From NCBI GenBank assembly GCA_032027045.1, contig JAVSMU010000001.1:280390-344389 (forward strand): a stretch of DNA of 64,000 bases. The letters are read 5' to 3'. This document shows, piece after piece, positions 16,984 to 27,296 of the stretch. Below the pieces are notes generated by a model that searched no databases, was not told the DNA's origin, and worked only from the letters and a program-made list of their open reading frames with translations. Positions within the stretch are counted from its first letter, which is position 1. The number at the start of each line of letters is the position of its first letter. Both the position numbers and the translations under genes were made by a program. The DNA comes from Truepera sp. (GTDB lineage: Bacteria; Deinococcota; Deinococci; Deinococcales; Trueperaceae).

Positions 16984-17753
16984 CCGCCACCACGAGGCGC
17001 AACGCGCGCAGGCACGCCCTGTGGCAACTCGCGCTTGCGGCGGCGTTGCTCGCGGCCGCGCTCTTCCTCTTCAGCCGCGAGGAGTGGTGGCGGGCTGCGC
17101 TGCAAGTCGCGTTCCCCGACCAGCCCCACGTGTTGTTCGAGCGCACTTCGCTGTTGCAGCTGACCATGCAGCACCTGGGCATCGTTGGCGCCAGCCTCGG
17201 GATCATACTCGCGCTCGCCTTACCGCTTGGGGTATGGCTGACGCGCCCGAGCGGCAGGGCCTTCCTGCCTCTAGCGAGCAACCTGTTGGCAGTGGGGCAG
17301 ACCTTTCCCCCCGTGGCCGTGTTGGCGCTCGCGCTGCCCTATTTCGGCTTCGGACTCAAGCCCACGCTCATCGCGCTCGTCGCGTACGGGCTATTGCCGG
17401 TGGCGCGCAACGTCATCGCGGGCCTGCAGGGGGTACCGAAGGACTCACTCGAGGCCGCCAGCGGCATGGGCATGGGGCCGGGGGCCCGCTTCTGGCGCGT
17501 CGAGTTGCCTCTGGCCACGGACGTGATCGTGGCGGGAATCCGCGTGAGCACCGTGTACACCATCGGCACGGCCACCGTGGCGCCGATCATCGGGGCTGGG
17601 GGCCTCGGCGTTCCGATCATCGCAGGGTTGGCGGTCGGCAACCTCGCCATGGTGCTCGAGGGGGCGGTCCCTGTCGCTATCCTCGCGCTGCTCGCCGACT
17701 TCGCCGTTGGCCGCTTGGGGTTGGCGTTGACGGCCCGCGGCGGCGCACGCTGA
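16980..17753 (+). CDS. osmoprotectant ABC permease, short type
   Basis: A 257-residue inner-membrane permease. After one N-terminal anchor it has the OpuCB/YehW core, with GLQGVPKDSLEAASGMGMGPGARFWRVELPLA-type EAA loop (conserved EAAsGMGMgp) and TIGTATVAPIIGAGGLG. Its ATG overlaps the ATPase stop (ATGA). With the long permease it would form a heterodimeric channel. It is the last gene of the transporter operon; the deoxyhypusine-synthase-like gene begins 110 bases further on. Confidence 0.88.
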   Translation: MTATTRRNARRHALWQLALAAALLAAALFLFSREEWWRAALQVAFPDQPHVLFERTSLLQLTMQHLGIVGASLGIILALALPLGVWLTRPSGRAFLPLASNLLAVGQTFPPVAVLALALPYFGFGLKPTLIALVAYGLLPVARNVIAGLQGVPKDSLEAASGMGMGPGARFWRVELPLATDVIVAGIRVSTVYTIGTATVAPIIGAGGLGVPIIAGLAVGNLAMVLEGAVPVAILALLADFAVGRLGLALTARGGAR

Positions 17754-17863
17754 GGCGACCTGGACCCGCGGGCCGGCAGCGTTCACGCCGCAAGGTGGCC
17801 GTCGCCCTTAGGATGACGAGGCAGGGCGCCACTCGGCGCCACGAATCCGCGGAGGTGCCCCAC

Positions 17864-18850
17864 ATGCCCACCAAGTCCTCACCAGGCCCCGTCTCGACCT
17901 TCCTCAGGCACCACTTCCGGCACTTCAACGCCGCCACGTTGATCGACGCCACCGACGCCTACACCAAGCACCTAGAAGGCGGCGGCGCCATGATGATCAC
18001 CCTCGCGGGCGCCATGAGCACGGCCGAGTTGGGCCTCTCACTCGCCGAGATGATCAGACAGGACAAGGTGCAGATCATCACCTGCACCGGCGCCAACCTC
18101 GAGGAGGACGTCTTCAACCTGATAGCGCACGACTTCTACGAGCGCGTTCCGCACTACCGTGACCTGACCCCGCAGGACGAGCAGGACCTGCTCGAACGGC
18201 ACATGAACCGCGTGACGGACACCTGCATCCCGGAGGGCGAGGCCATGCGCCGCCTCGAGGGCGCCCTGGTCGACGAGTGGACGCGCGCCGACAAGGCGGG
18301 GGAGCGCTACTTCCCCCACGAGATCCTCTACCGCATCCTGCTCTCCGGCAAGCTCGAGCAGCACTACCAGATAGACCCGGAGGACTCGTGGCTGCTGGCG
18401 GCCGCGCAGAGGAACCTGCCCATCATCGTTCCCGGTTGGGAGGACTCCACCAGCGGCAACATGTACGCGGCTCACAACCTGACGGGCGAGATAAGCAACG
18501 TGCACACCGTGCGCACGGGCATCGAGTACATGATGTTCCTGGCGGACTGGTACACGGACGTGGCTGCCACGCGCTCCGTGGGCTTCTACCAGATCGGCGG
18601 CGGCATAGCCGGCGACTTCCCCATCTGCGTGGTGCCCATGCTCGAGCAGGACATGAGGCGCCCCACGCCCCTGTGGGGCTACTTCTGCCAGATCAGCGAC
18701 TCCACCACCAGTTACGGCTCGTACTCGGGCGCCGTGCCCAACGAGAAGATCACGTGGGGCAAGCTGGGGATAGACACTCCCAAGTTCATCATCGAGTCGG
18801 ACGCCACCATAGTGGCGCCGCTGATGTTCGCGATGATCCTGGGGCAGTAG
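17864..18850 (+). CDS. deoxyhypusine synthase-like protein
   Basis: A 328-residue Rossmann-type NAD+ enzyme of the deoxyhypusine synthase family. The active-site lysine that forms the enzyme-imine intermediate in eukaryotic and archaeal DHS is present at residue 300 in ITWGKLG. CTGANLEEDVFN, PGWEDSTSGN and GGGIAGDFPI are further family motifs. GGAGG at 17851-17855 precedes the ATG. Bacteria lack the eIF5A target, so bacterial homologues are thought to act on free polyamines, for example making homospermidine from putrescine or spermidine. Its place just after an osmoprotectant importer fits a stress or compatible-solute role, but that is inference. A strong terminator follows. Confidence 0.85.
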   Translation: MPTKSSPGPVSTFLRHHFRHFNAATLIDATDAYTKHLEGGGAMMITLAGAMSTAELGLSLAEMIRQDKVQIITCTGANLEEDVFNLIAHDFYERVPHYRDLTPQDEQDLLERHMNRVTDTCIPEGEAMRRLEGALVDEWTRADKAGERYFPHEILYRILLSGKLEQHYQIDPEDSWLLAAAQRNLPIIVPGWEDSTSGNMYAAHNLTGEISNVHTVRTGIEYMMFLADWYTDVAATRSVGFYQIGGGIAGDFPICVVPMLEQDMRRPTPLWGYFCQISDSTTSYGSYSGAVPNEKITWGKLGIDTPKFIIESDATIVAPLMFAMILGQ

Positions 18851-18883
18851 GGGCCGCCCAAGCCGAACCACACCGCACAAGGC

Positions 18884-18919
18884 GGAGCGCGGCCGCCGGA
18901 GATTCGGCGGCCGCGCTCC
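18884..18919. terminator. strong bidirectional terminator hairpin
   Basis: A perfect 15-bp stem (GGAGCGCGGCCGCCG and its complement) around the loop GAGATT, followed on the plus strand by TCTCTATT. It closes the operon that ends with the deoxyhypusine-synthase-like gene and lies between two convergent transcription units. Confidence 0.85.
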
Positions 18920-19008
18920 TCTCTATTGCCGTGTGCTCGGCGTAAGTCGTGTAACTGGGGTGAGTCGCGCGCCAGGCGATTCAAGGCGCCGGGCCCACGA
19001 CTCGACCG

Positions 19009-22000
19009 TCAGTTCGATTCGAACTCCACGTAGACGGAGTAGACGCAAGCATTGATGATGTCGTCCGGAACGTGCGACATCGAGTAGGACTTGTTGTCGG
19101 AGGGACCGATGAGCATGGGTACCTGGTTGAAGGTGGCGGTCTCAGTCATGTGGCACTGGTCGGTGGGAGAGCCGGCCGGGTCGTCCTCGTAGACGTCGAC
19201 CCTGGTGGTAAGCGCCTGGGACAGTGGGCGGATGCGTGACACGGTCCAGAAGGTCAGCTTATCGCCGTCCTCGGGGTAGCGCCAGCCGCTGTTCGAGAGT
19301 GAGGTTGGCCCGAACTGCGCGCTGACGTCGTAATGGAACTCGCCGCTTCCACCGCCCACGTCGACGTCGCCGTCGCGCGTCACCTCGATCCTGAAGGTGA
19401 TCTTCAGCAGTTGGTCGGGCACCAAGGGATCGCGGCAAACGCCGGGAGCGGGCACGGTGCAGACGAGGAGCTCTTCGGCGTCGTTGGTGCCGTCGCCGTC
19501 CCCGTCGGTGTCGGCCTTGGTCGGGTCGGTCCCGTGGGCCGCCTCCTGACCGTCGACGAGGGTGTCGAGGTCGGCATCTGCGACGAGGGGGTCGCTGAAC
19601 ACCTGGTAGGAGGCCTTGCCGGCCACGCGGATGATCAACGCCTCGCCGATCTCGGCGCCATCCGTGCGCAGGTCGTCGTCGGTGTCGGCGTCCAGCGGGT
19701 TGGTCCCCGCCGCCACCTCGGCGCTGTCGCTCAGTCCGTCGCCGTCGGTGTCGGGGTTGCGCGGGTCGGTGCCCGCCAGGTACTCGGCGTTGTCGTCGAG
19801 GCCGTCACCATCGGTGTCGCGAAGGGTCGGGTCGGACGTTACGTGGCGCGTGACCGCTGCCGGCTGCACGTATGGGGTGACGGAGACCGGGTAGGTCGTG
19901 ACGGTCCAACCGCTCGTCTCGAGGAAGTTGACCAGCCCGTCGCCATCGTCGTCGAAGACCATGTCGCCGTCGTTGACGTTCGGGTCGGTTCCCAGGTCGC
20001 GCTCGGCGCCGTCGGGGAGCGTGTCGCCGTCCGTGTCGGGGTTGAGCGGGTCGGTCACTACCCCGAAGAGTCGGGGACCGAAGCGCATGTCGATGTCGAA
20101 CCCGTTGACTTCCTCGAAATCCGTGAGGCCGTCGCCGTCCGTGTCGCGGCGCTTGGCGTCGGTGCCGAGCAGGTGCTCGTTGACGTCGTCAAGCCCGTCC
20201 TGGTCGGAGTCCACGCGCGCGCAACTGGAGTAACCCTGATAGTCGCCGCGCCCCACGACGCTCACGCGCCAGCCCTCGTAGGCCTCGAAGCGGTCGTCGA
20301 GACCGTCTCCGTCAGTGTCTGCCAGTACGTCGGAGCAGCCGAGTGTGTACTCCATCTGCGCCGGCACGCCGTCGTCGTCCTCATCCTGCACGAACGCGAG
20401 CGTGATGCCCTCGCCGGCTTGCAACACGCGGCCGCCCACGTCCTGGTCGGCCGCCATGATGCCCTGGGGCGTGAGGACGAACCAGCGCTTGAGGGTGTTG
20501 CCGAGCGTCTGCGATACGCCGCGCACGCGCCACATGACCTCCACGCCGCCGACGGTGCGGGTGGAGTAACTGTCCTGGATCTGCACCGCGTTGAGCGACG
20601 AGGTCGGTGTGGTGTCCTCGTCGTAGTGGGTCAGCCCGAGCACGGCACCGAGACCCTCGGCCAGCGTGATCCCGACCTGCCGGCCGTTGGGGTCGTAGAC
20701 CACGCGGTCGGCGTCGTCGATGACACCGTCGCCGTTCTCGTCGGCGATGGCGCGTCCGGAGCTGGTGGCTACCTTCAGCCTCTCGGTCAGGTCGCCCTCG
20801 CCGTCGCCGTCGCTGTCCGCCGCGCCGTAGTCGAGGACGATGGTGGCCGTGCGGTCGTTGACGTCTTGTGACGTGAACGCGAAGTTGCGCCCCAGCTCGT
20901 CGGTGACGTCGAAGTTGGAGATCTTGAAGACGAGGCCCGTGGGGTCTTGCATGAGCTGTTCCACGAGCGCGGGGAAGACCTGATCGGCAACGAACACGAG
21001 CGGGCCGCGTTCCGGCACGAGCGGGCCCAGGTTGTAACCGCCCTCGGGTTCGTGCTCGGGCACCAAGGTGGCGATGGGCACGAGGCGGCCGGGAACGCGC
21101 GGGTCTTGCACGAAGGCCGTCACCTGGACGTTCGAAATGTTGAAGGCGATGTCGCCGAGGCTGCGCAGGCTGACGGTGAGCTTGATCGTCGCCCCTTGCA
21201 CCTCGCGGGTCAGCGACTCGTCGACCTGAAGCTCAGCCTGGGTCTCGTGGGACCGGGCGTACTCTTCCTGGGCCGCGCGTGACGACTCGCGGGTGAAGGA
21301 CGAGCTCCACTGCCCCGTGTAGCCCGTCTCCACGCTGAATTTGCCCGAGGCCCCGAAGTCGACGCCCGCCTTCTAACCGATCTCGACGCCGGCCTTCACG
21401 GTGAACTCCTGAGTGTTGCTGTCGGTGTTGCTCGTCGAGCGGGTATCGGCCTGCGTCAAGGTCGACGAGAAACTCTTGGTCTCTAGTTCGCGAGTGCCGC
21501 GCTGGCTGGTGGCGGCGAAGCGCACGTCGAGTTGCATGTCGACCGCTCCGACTTGGATGCCCGGGCGCGGGAGGTCGGCCAGGCGGGGGTTGCGGTTGCC
21601 CAGGTTGATCTCGTCACCGTCGTCGATCTGGTCGCCGTCGCTGTCGGTGAGGTTGGGCGAGGTGCGGAAGAAGTAGAACTCCAGGCCGTCGATGAGGCCG
21701 TCGCCGTCGCTGTCCTGAGCCGTCGGGTCGCTGTAGACGTAGTTGAGCTCCCAGTAGTCGCTGAGTTGATCGGCGTCTGTGTCTGCCGAGCGCGGGTCCG
21801 TGAGGTACGCGCGCTCGTCGCGGTCGTTCACGCCGTCGCCATCGGTGTCGACGAGGAACGGGTCGCTGGTCACGGTGCGCGTGATGATCGAGCCGTCGGC
21901 CTGACGCACGCGCACGGTCCAGCCGCGCTGCTCGGCGTCGTCGGTCAGGCCGTCGCCGTCGCTGTCTACCCCGGGCCCGCTGGTGGCGGTGCCCACGAAC

Positions 22001-23427
22001 GTCACCTGGTACGGGTTGTCGCGATCGGGGGGCACCACGAGGTTCCCCGCTATGTCGGCGATGGCAACGGCCTTGAGGCCGTAGGTGATGTCGCTCTGGG
22101 CCAGAGTTGTGAGCGTGACGGTGCGGCCGGATGGGGAGAGCGTTGCGCCCGTCACCGAAAGCACGGAGGCGGCCGCCAGGTCGGTGGTCTCGACGCCACC
22201 GATCCCGTAGTGGCTCGGGTTCTCCGCACTGTCCACCCCGCCCCTCACAGGCTCGCTGAACGTCACGAGGACCGTGGTAGGGCTGGTGGAGACCGCGCCG
22301 GTGACGCGCGGCGCCGTGTTGTCGGGGGTACCGATCGGGCTCGGGCCGACGATGATGACTCCCTCGCTGGTCAGTTGCTTGAGGGCGTTGCCGGCGCGGT
22401 CGGCGAGGCCGCTGACGGTGAGCTCGTAGGGGTACCCGGCACTCAGGCCCGCGACCTTCAGCCGCGCACGCGTCCCTTGCTGCTCGCTGCTCACACTGGT
22501 GACGCCGATCCGGGTTGCCCCGGGGCCCTCGAGTGAGAACACGCCGCCGGCCATTGAAGTCGGTGCGAGCGTGTCGCTCACCGGCTCGCTGAAGTGGAGG
22601 ATGACCGTTTCGGGGTCGGGAGCCCACGCCTCGGCGATGTAAGGCGCGCTCTGGTCGAGCGTGGCGACGGGCCTGAACTCGGCGGAGTCGGCATCTGGCT
22701 TGAGGAGCATCTGAGCGTGGAACGTCGTGGCACCAAGGACCTCGACCCGGCCGACTGCGAACCCCAGGGGTTCGGTGGTCAGGATCACGGCGCTGCGGTC
22801 GACGCCGCCGCCGGCCACGTCGAACGCGGCCGCGAGGATCCGCGACCGCGGGGTGACGCCATAGTTGCTCGGTAGCAGCGCGTCGTCACTCATGGCGACG
22901 GGAGCGCCCGATGCATCCGCGAAGGTCACCAGCAGGCTGTCGTTGGCTAGCGGCACGGCGCGGGCGAGAACTGGGGCTGGCACGAGACTCCCCTTGAAGG
23001 CACCGGGTGCTGCCGCGGAGGGTGCAAGCTTGGCGGCGGCCGCCGCCGGGCCCTTGGCGGGAACGGCGTCTGCTGCCAGAAGGTAAGTGACCTCCTCTTG
23101 GGGCGCGGTCGCCAGGGCCACGGCCAGCCCGGTGGCGCTCGGGTAGGCACCTATCACCTCGAGCGACTCGCCGGCCGGCCCCGTGACGGAGTAGAGGCTC
23201 GGATCACTGGCAGAGTCGGCAACGGGTTTGTCGAAAGTCGCCAGCAAGGACGTGTTGCTGGTGGCTCTGACGGCGGTCAGGGCGGCCAAGTTGACGGGTG
23301 CTTTGGTCGCGCCGGGACCCGCGCAGCCGAACAGCACAGCGAGCAAGAAGATGCTCGAGAAGTACGCCTTGGCGGCCCGAGAGCGCCTGCTTGTGTTCTT
23401 GCTGGAGGACGTCGTAGAAACAAGCAT
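19009..23427 (-). pseudogene. large thrombospondin-type-3 repeat lipoprotein, looks broken
   Basis: Treated as a fossil. The locus begins with a lipoprotein signal (lipobox LFGC) and SD-like GGGGAG before the ATG. The parts in order are: several Ig-like (SbsA-type) beta domains; a block of calcium-binding thrombospondin type 3 repeats (DxDxDG units); a Ser/Thr-rich stretch with alternating hydrophobic residues weakly resembling the pore-forming part of binary-toxin B components; a beta-rich region; a second long block of type 3 repeats; and an unrecognised C-terminal beta domain. It looks broken by about one lesion, with normal codon use elsewhere, so the damage seems recent. A two-gene arrangement is possible. 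It is divergent from the SARP regulator, which may control it. Confidence 0.65.
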
Positions 23428-23626
23428 TCTTTCTCCCCTTCACGTTGCTGCGCGCGGATGGCCGTGTTCCGCGCCGGTCCGCTCTTGCGTTGCCGTCCGG
23501 GGTGTCACGGCCTGACCCGAGCGGTCCATTTACCTGAGCGCCCGATGAGAGAGTATGTAAGAATCGGTCTGTCTTTCATCTGTCCGTCCGGCTTGCCGAT
23601 CGACGCGCCACAGCATTGGAGTCGGC

Positions 23627-26182
23627 TTGTTCAAGTTGCGAACCCTCGGGGGGCTCGAGATGATCGGGTGCGACCTTCCCGGTCGTCGCCCCCTCGTGCT
23701 CGCCGCTTATCTCGCTATCGAAGGCCGGCAAAGGCGCGGACGCCTGGCGGAACTCTTCTTCTCCGAGACGGTCGATCCGCTCAACCAGCTATCGGTCAAC
23801 CTCACCCGGTTGCGGCGGCACCTGCGCACGGCCGGAGCTACGGACGCGCTGCAAGCCGACGCCTCGACGGTTGGCTTGGACCTCGCTACCGATCACGCAG
23901 TGCTGCTCCAGGCACTCGAGTTGCATGACGTGAGCCGAGCGGTCGAGCTGTACGCCGGCCCATTCCTCGCGGGGGAAGAGGAGCGCGTAACCGACGATCT
24001 GGCGTCTTGGATCCTGGCCGTGAGGGAGGAGCTGGCCAACCGTCTGTTACGGGAAGCGGTGACGACATGTGGCCGGTTGGCGGCCGACGGGCGAGCTACC
24101 GAGGCCGCGGCGTTAGCGGAAGCCGCTCGAAGGAGTTCGGAGACCGAAATTGGCGACCCGGTGCTCCATGACGCGCTTCGTGAGATCCTGGTCACGAGCC
24201 GGGCCGCAGTGGCGCCGGCGGGCCGCCGCCGGACCAATGGGGCCCCAGCCGGGCGGCCGAGAATAGCGGCCCTGCGTACCCTCCGGGCAATACCGCCTAC
24301 CAACCTCGTGGGGCCGCCGGCGCTAGTGGTCGGGCGCGAGCGCGAGCGGTTGGAAGTGGCAGGTTTGCTGCGGCGGCTCGACTGCCGGCTGGTGACGTTG
24401 GTGGGTGAGGGTGGGGTCGGGAAGTCTTGGCTGGGGCGTCAGGTCGCCGACGACTGTCTTGCAAGCGAGGATTTCCCCGACGGGGTTCTGGCGCTGGACA
24501 CCGAAGGAGCAACAGTAGAGGACCTGACGGCTCGCTTCGTGCAGGCGATCGAAGCCTCCGGCTTGGGGGCATCCGCGAGCTTCGGCGACGCCTCGCGGGC
24601 GGGCCACCGCGAGCGCGTCCTAGTGCTGGTGGACGGGGTTGGCGAGTCCGATTCCGCGCTCGCACAGGTGGGCGACTTCGTCACGACGTTGCTGAGGGCG
24701 TGGCCCGCCGTGAGGATCCTGGTGACAAGCGTCCGGCGTTTGGGGGTGCCCTCCGAGATCGCCTATCTGGTCGAGGGGGTCGGCGAGAACGAGGCCGAGG
24801 ACGGTAGCGCGTTCGGGTCGGCAGCAGACCTGTTCTTGGCGCGGGCTCGGTCAGTGCATGGGAACCGCATAATAGGCGCCGATGACGTTGCGGGCATCCG
24901 GCGACTGGCCCGGCTGGTGGGCGGCCACCCCCTCGCCCTTAGCCTGGCTGCGGCGTTCGCGGGCACCTCGGGTCCGGCTGAGATAGCCGAGCTGGTGGAG
25001 GCCGACCCGGACGCTCTCGGCGCGTTCCGCAGCGGCGTGCCGGAGCGGTCCAGGAGCCCGCGGGCGCGCTTCGACCACGCGCTGGCCTGCCTGGCGGCCG
25101 AGGAGCGCGGGCTGCTGTTGGCACTGTCGTATTTCGAGGGAAGCTTCTCGCGAGAAGGAGCCGTCGAGGTGGCGGGTGCGGGCGTTTTCGGCCTGGCCGG
25201 CCTTCAAGACCTCTCTTTGCTCCGAACGCAGGCCAATGGCCGGTTCCGGCTCACCGCCCTCGCGAGACTGTTCGCCAGGAAGGACCTGGAGGCCACGCCC
25301 GAGTTGCTTACCCGCGTCTCCGAGCGACACGTCGCCTACTACGCGGACCTTCCGCGACGCCATTACCAGCAAGCGTTCGGGGCGCGGCAGGCCGCGATCC
25401 AACAGTTGCTGCTCGACGAACGGCCCAACACGCTGTTGGCTTTCCGCAGGGCGCTGGCTCGCGGCGACAGTGAGGCCGCGAGGAGCCTGGCGCGAGGCAT
25501 CTACGCCCTGTACGGCCGTATGAGGTGGACCGCGGAGGCCCTGACGTTGGCCGACGAGGGGCTGGAAGCGCTTGCCGACTCCGGCACCCCTGGGCTCGTG
25601 GGCGAGCTCCTGGCCATGAGGGCCATGAACCTCATGTGGACGGGGCGACTGGAGGAGGCAGCAACGGAGGCCCAAGAGGCGCTGGACGTGCTGCTGCCCG
25701 CCGGCGAGTTCTGGGGTGCCCGCAACGCCTACACGGCCCTTGCGCACGTCGCGCTTAGCAAGAAGAACGCCGTGAGCGCAGAACACTACTTCGACCTGGC
25801 CCGGAGTGCACTACCGGCGGAGCACCCGGCGGCCTTCAAAGCAGCGGCCGGCATGGTGCAGCTGGCGGCCGGAAAGCTCGAAGTTGCCGTGGAGTCGTTG
25901 CGACACGCCGCCGTCGACTCCCGGGTCTTCGAGGACCGCGGCCAGGAAGTCGTCAGCCGCTACCACCTGGCGGGCGCGCTCTTCGAGAAGGGCGAGCTGG
26001 CGCAGGCGCGGCGCGAATACGGGTTGGTCATGCACTTGGCGGCGGGGTCGCTGCCGCATTACGAGGAGGCGGGCCGACTCGGTGTTGCGCGGGTACTGGC
26101 ACTGCTTGGCGACAAAGGCGCGGTCCGGGAGCAGGGTCCTGGCCAGCCGGCGCCCGGGGTCACTCCCCTTACTTCCCCTTAA
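23627..26182 (+). CDS. SARP/AfsR-type transcriptional regulator with NTPase and TPR domains
   Basis: An 851-residue regulator starting at TTG 23627, with GGAG five bases upstream. Residues 1-90 form an OmpR-like winged helix, 90-200 a BTAD helical bundle, and 230-480 a P-loop (STAND-type) ATPase with Walker A GEGGVGKS at 260-267 and a Walker B-like VLVLVDGV. From about 620 to the end come helical TPR-like repeats (AYTALAHVALSKKNAVSAEHYF). These proteins integrate a signal through the NTPase/TPR part and activate nearby genes. Its divergent neighbour is the large calcium-repeat lipoprotein gene. Its last 14 bases overlap the convergent lyase gene. Confidence 0.87.
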   Translation: MFKLRTLGGLEMIGCDLPGRRPLVLAAYLAIEGRQRRGRLAELFFSETVDPLNQLSVNLTRLRRHLRTAGATDALQADASTVGLDLATDHAVLLQALELHDVSRAVELYAGPFLAGEEERVTDDLASWILAVREELANRLLREAVTTCGRLAADGRATEAAALAEAARRSSETEIGDPVLHDALREILVTSRAAVAPAGRRRTNGAPAGRPRIAALRTLRAIPPTNLVGPPALVVGRERERLEVAGLLRRLDCRLVTLVGEGGVGKSWLGRQVADDCLASEDFPDGVLALDTEGATVEDLTARFVQAIEASGLGASASFGDASRAGHRERVLVLVDGVGESDSALAQVGDFVTTLLRAWPAVRILVTSVRRLGVPSEIAYLVEGVGENEAEDGSAFGSAADLFLARARSVHGNRIIGADDVAGIRRLARLVGGHPLALSLAAAFAGTSGPAEIAELVEADPDALGAFRSGVPERSRSPRARFDHALACLAAEERGLLLALSYFEGSFSREGAVEVAGAGVFGLAGLQDLSLLRTQANGRFRLTALARLFARKDLEATPELLTRVSERHVAYYADLPRRHYQQAFGARQAAIQQLLLDERPNTLLAFRRALARGDSEAARSLARGIYALYGRMRWTAEALTLADEGLEALADSGTPGLVGELLAMRAMNLMWTGRLEEAATEAQEALDVLLPAGEFWGARNAYTALAHVALSKKNAVSAEHYFDLARSALPAEHPAAFKAAAGMVQLAAGKLEVAVESLRHAAVDSRVFEDRGQEVVSRYHLAGALFEKGELAQARREYGLVMHLAAGSLPHYEEAGRLGVARVLALLGDKGAVREQGPGQPAPGVTPLTSP

Positions 26183-27056
26183 GCCCCGAGTGCTCGAGGG
26201 CACTGGCGAGTTCGGCTCGTAGTTGCGCGTCGATCTGCGCGCCGGGGTGGCGCACGAAGGCGCTGGCTATGGCGCCACGTTGCCGGTAGACCTCCTTGCG
26301 TAGCGCCAGGCCGATGCCGGGCTGGAACTCGTAACGGAGGATGGGGCAGGCGGCATAGAAGGCGCGCCTTGCCTTGGCTTTGTCGCCTGCGGTGAAGGCG
26401 CGGTAGACCTCCACGAGCACCTCGGGGTACGAGAAGCCCGTCATCATGCCGTTGCTGCCGCGCTCGAGTTCTTCGTAGAAGTACATGCCGCCGAGGCCGC
26501 CGACGATGGCGATGTCGGAACCGAGCTGGCGTAAGGCCGTGACCTTGGTGACGCTCGGTGTTTCCTCCAGCTTGATCACCTGCACGTTAGGCAGTTCGGC
26601 GTGGAGCTTGACGATCAACTGCGGACTCAGCCTGACGCCCGTGGCGGCGGGATAGTCGTGCAAGATGACGAGCTTGTCTACCGCGGCGTCTATGCGGCGG
26701 TAGTACTCGAAGATGACGGCGTCGTTCTGCACCGGCGGCGGTGCGACCAACAGGCCTGCTGCCCCGAGCTTCAGGGCGCTGAGGCTCTTCTCGACGGCCA
26801 GGTCGGTGCCGCCTGCGCCGGAGCCGGCGAAGACGGGCACGCGGCCCCTTGCGGTCTCGACCGTCACGCGGATGACCTCGTCCTGTTCGGCCTGTGACAG
26901 CTTGGGTGCCTCCCCGAGGACGCCGAGCACCACCAGGCCGTCGACACCCAGGCCGATGAGGAACTCGGTTAGGGTCGCCAGGCTCTCGAGGTCCAGCGCG
27001 CCGGCGTCCGTGAAGGGCGTGGGCATTATGGTGTGAACGCCGTGGAACTTGCTCAT
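26169..27056 (-). CDS. DHDPS/NAL-superfamily lyase, substrate unknown
   Basis: A 295-residue TIM barrel of the DapA superfamily. VIKLEET contains the Schiff-base Lys (about residue 160) and HDYPA carries the family Tyr. It is not closely similar by eye to the hydroxyproline deaminase at 7562, sharing only the fold motifs. The glycine-rich GVLGEAPKLS loop replaces the GTTGE of true dihydrodipicolinate synthases, so a 2-keto-3-deoxy sugar-acid or other pyruvate lyase is more likely. It converges on the SARP gene with a 14-base overlap. No partner genes are adjacent on the same strand. Confidence 0.8.
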   Translation of the reverse strand: MSKFHGVHTIMPTPFTDAGALDLESLATLTEFLIGLGVDGLVVLGVLGEAPKLSQAEQDEVIRVTVETARGRVPVFAGSGAGGTDLAVEKSLSALKLGAAGLLVAPPPVQNDAVIFEYYRRIDAAVDKLVILHDYPAATGVRLSPQLIVKLHAELPNVQVIKLEETPSVTKVTALRQLGSDIAIVGGLGGMYFYEELERGSNGMMTGFSYPEVLVEVYRAFTAGDKAKARRAFYAACPILRYEFQPGIGLALRKEVYRQRGAIASAFVRHPGAQIDAQLRAELASALEHSGLKGK

Positions 27057-27296
27057 TGGGACTCCTTATGCCACATCTTTCCCGACGGCGTCTGGGCGGA
27101 CGTCGTGCGCACGGACGGCTACGGACTCATCCGAGAGTAGCCCATCGTGAAACGGAGGGTAGCGGCCGCCGGCCACCTTCGCATTGGCGGGCTGCAGGAG
27201 CATCACACGGGCAGTTGCCGGCGAATGCCCCGGCGTACTCGCCGCCGCCGTGCATAATTCTCATAGCGCACTTCCGCTTGGAACATTGGAGGTCCG

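Noticed and set aside
19500-20350. Microsatellite-like GTCGCC/GACGGC repeats
   Set aside because: They encode the Asp-Gly-Asp calcium-binding units of thrombospondin type 3 repeats, so protein constraint explains them.
23428-23626. Shared divergent promoters for the SARP gene and the lipoprotein gene
   Set aside because: Several AT-rich hexamers are present but none has a convincing partner at 16 to 18 bases.
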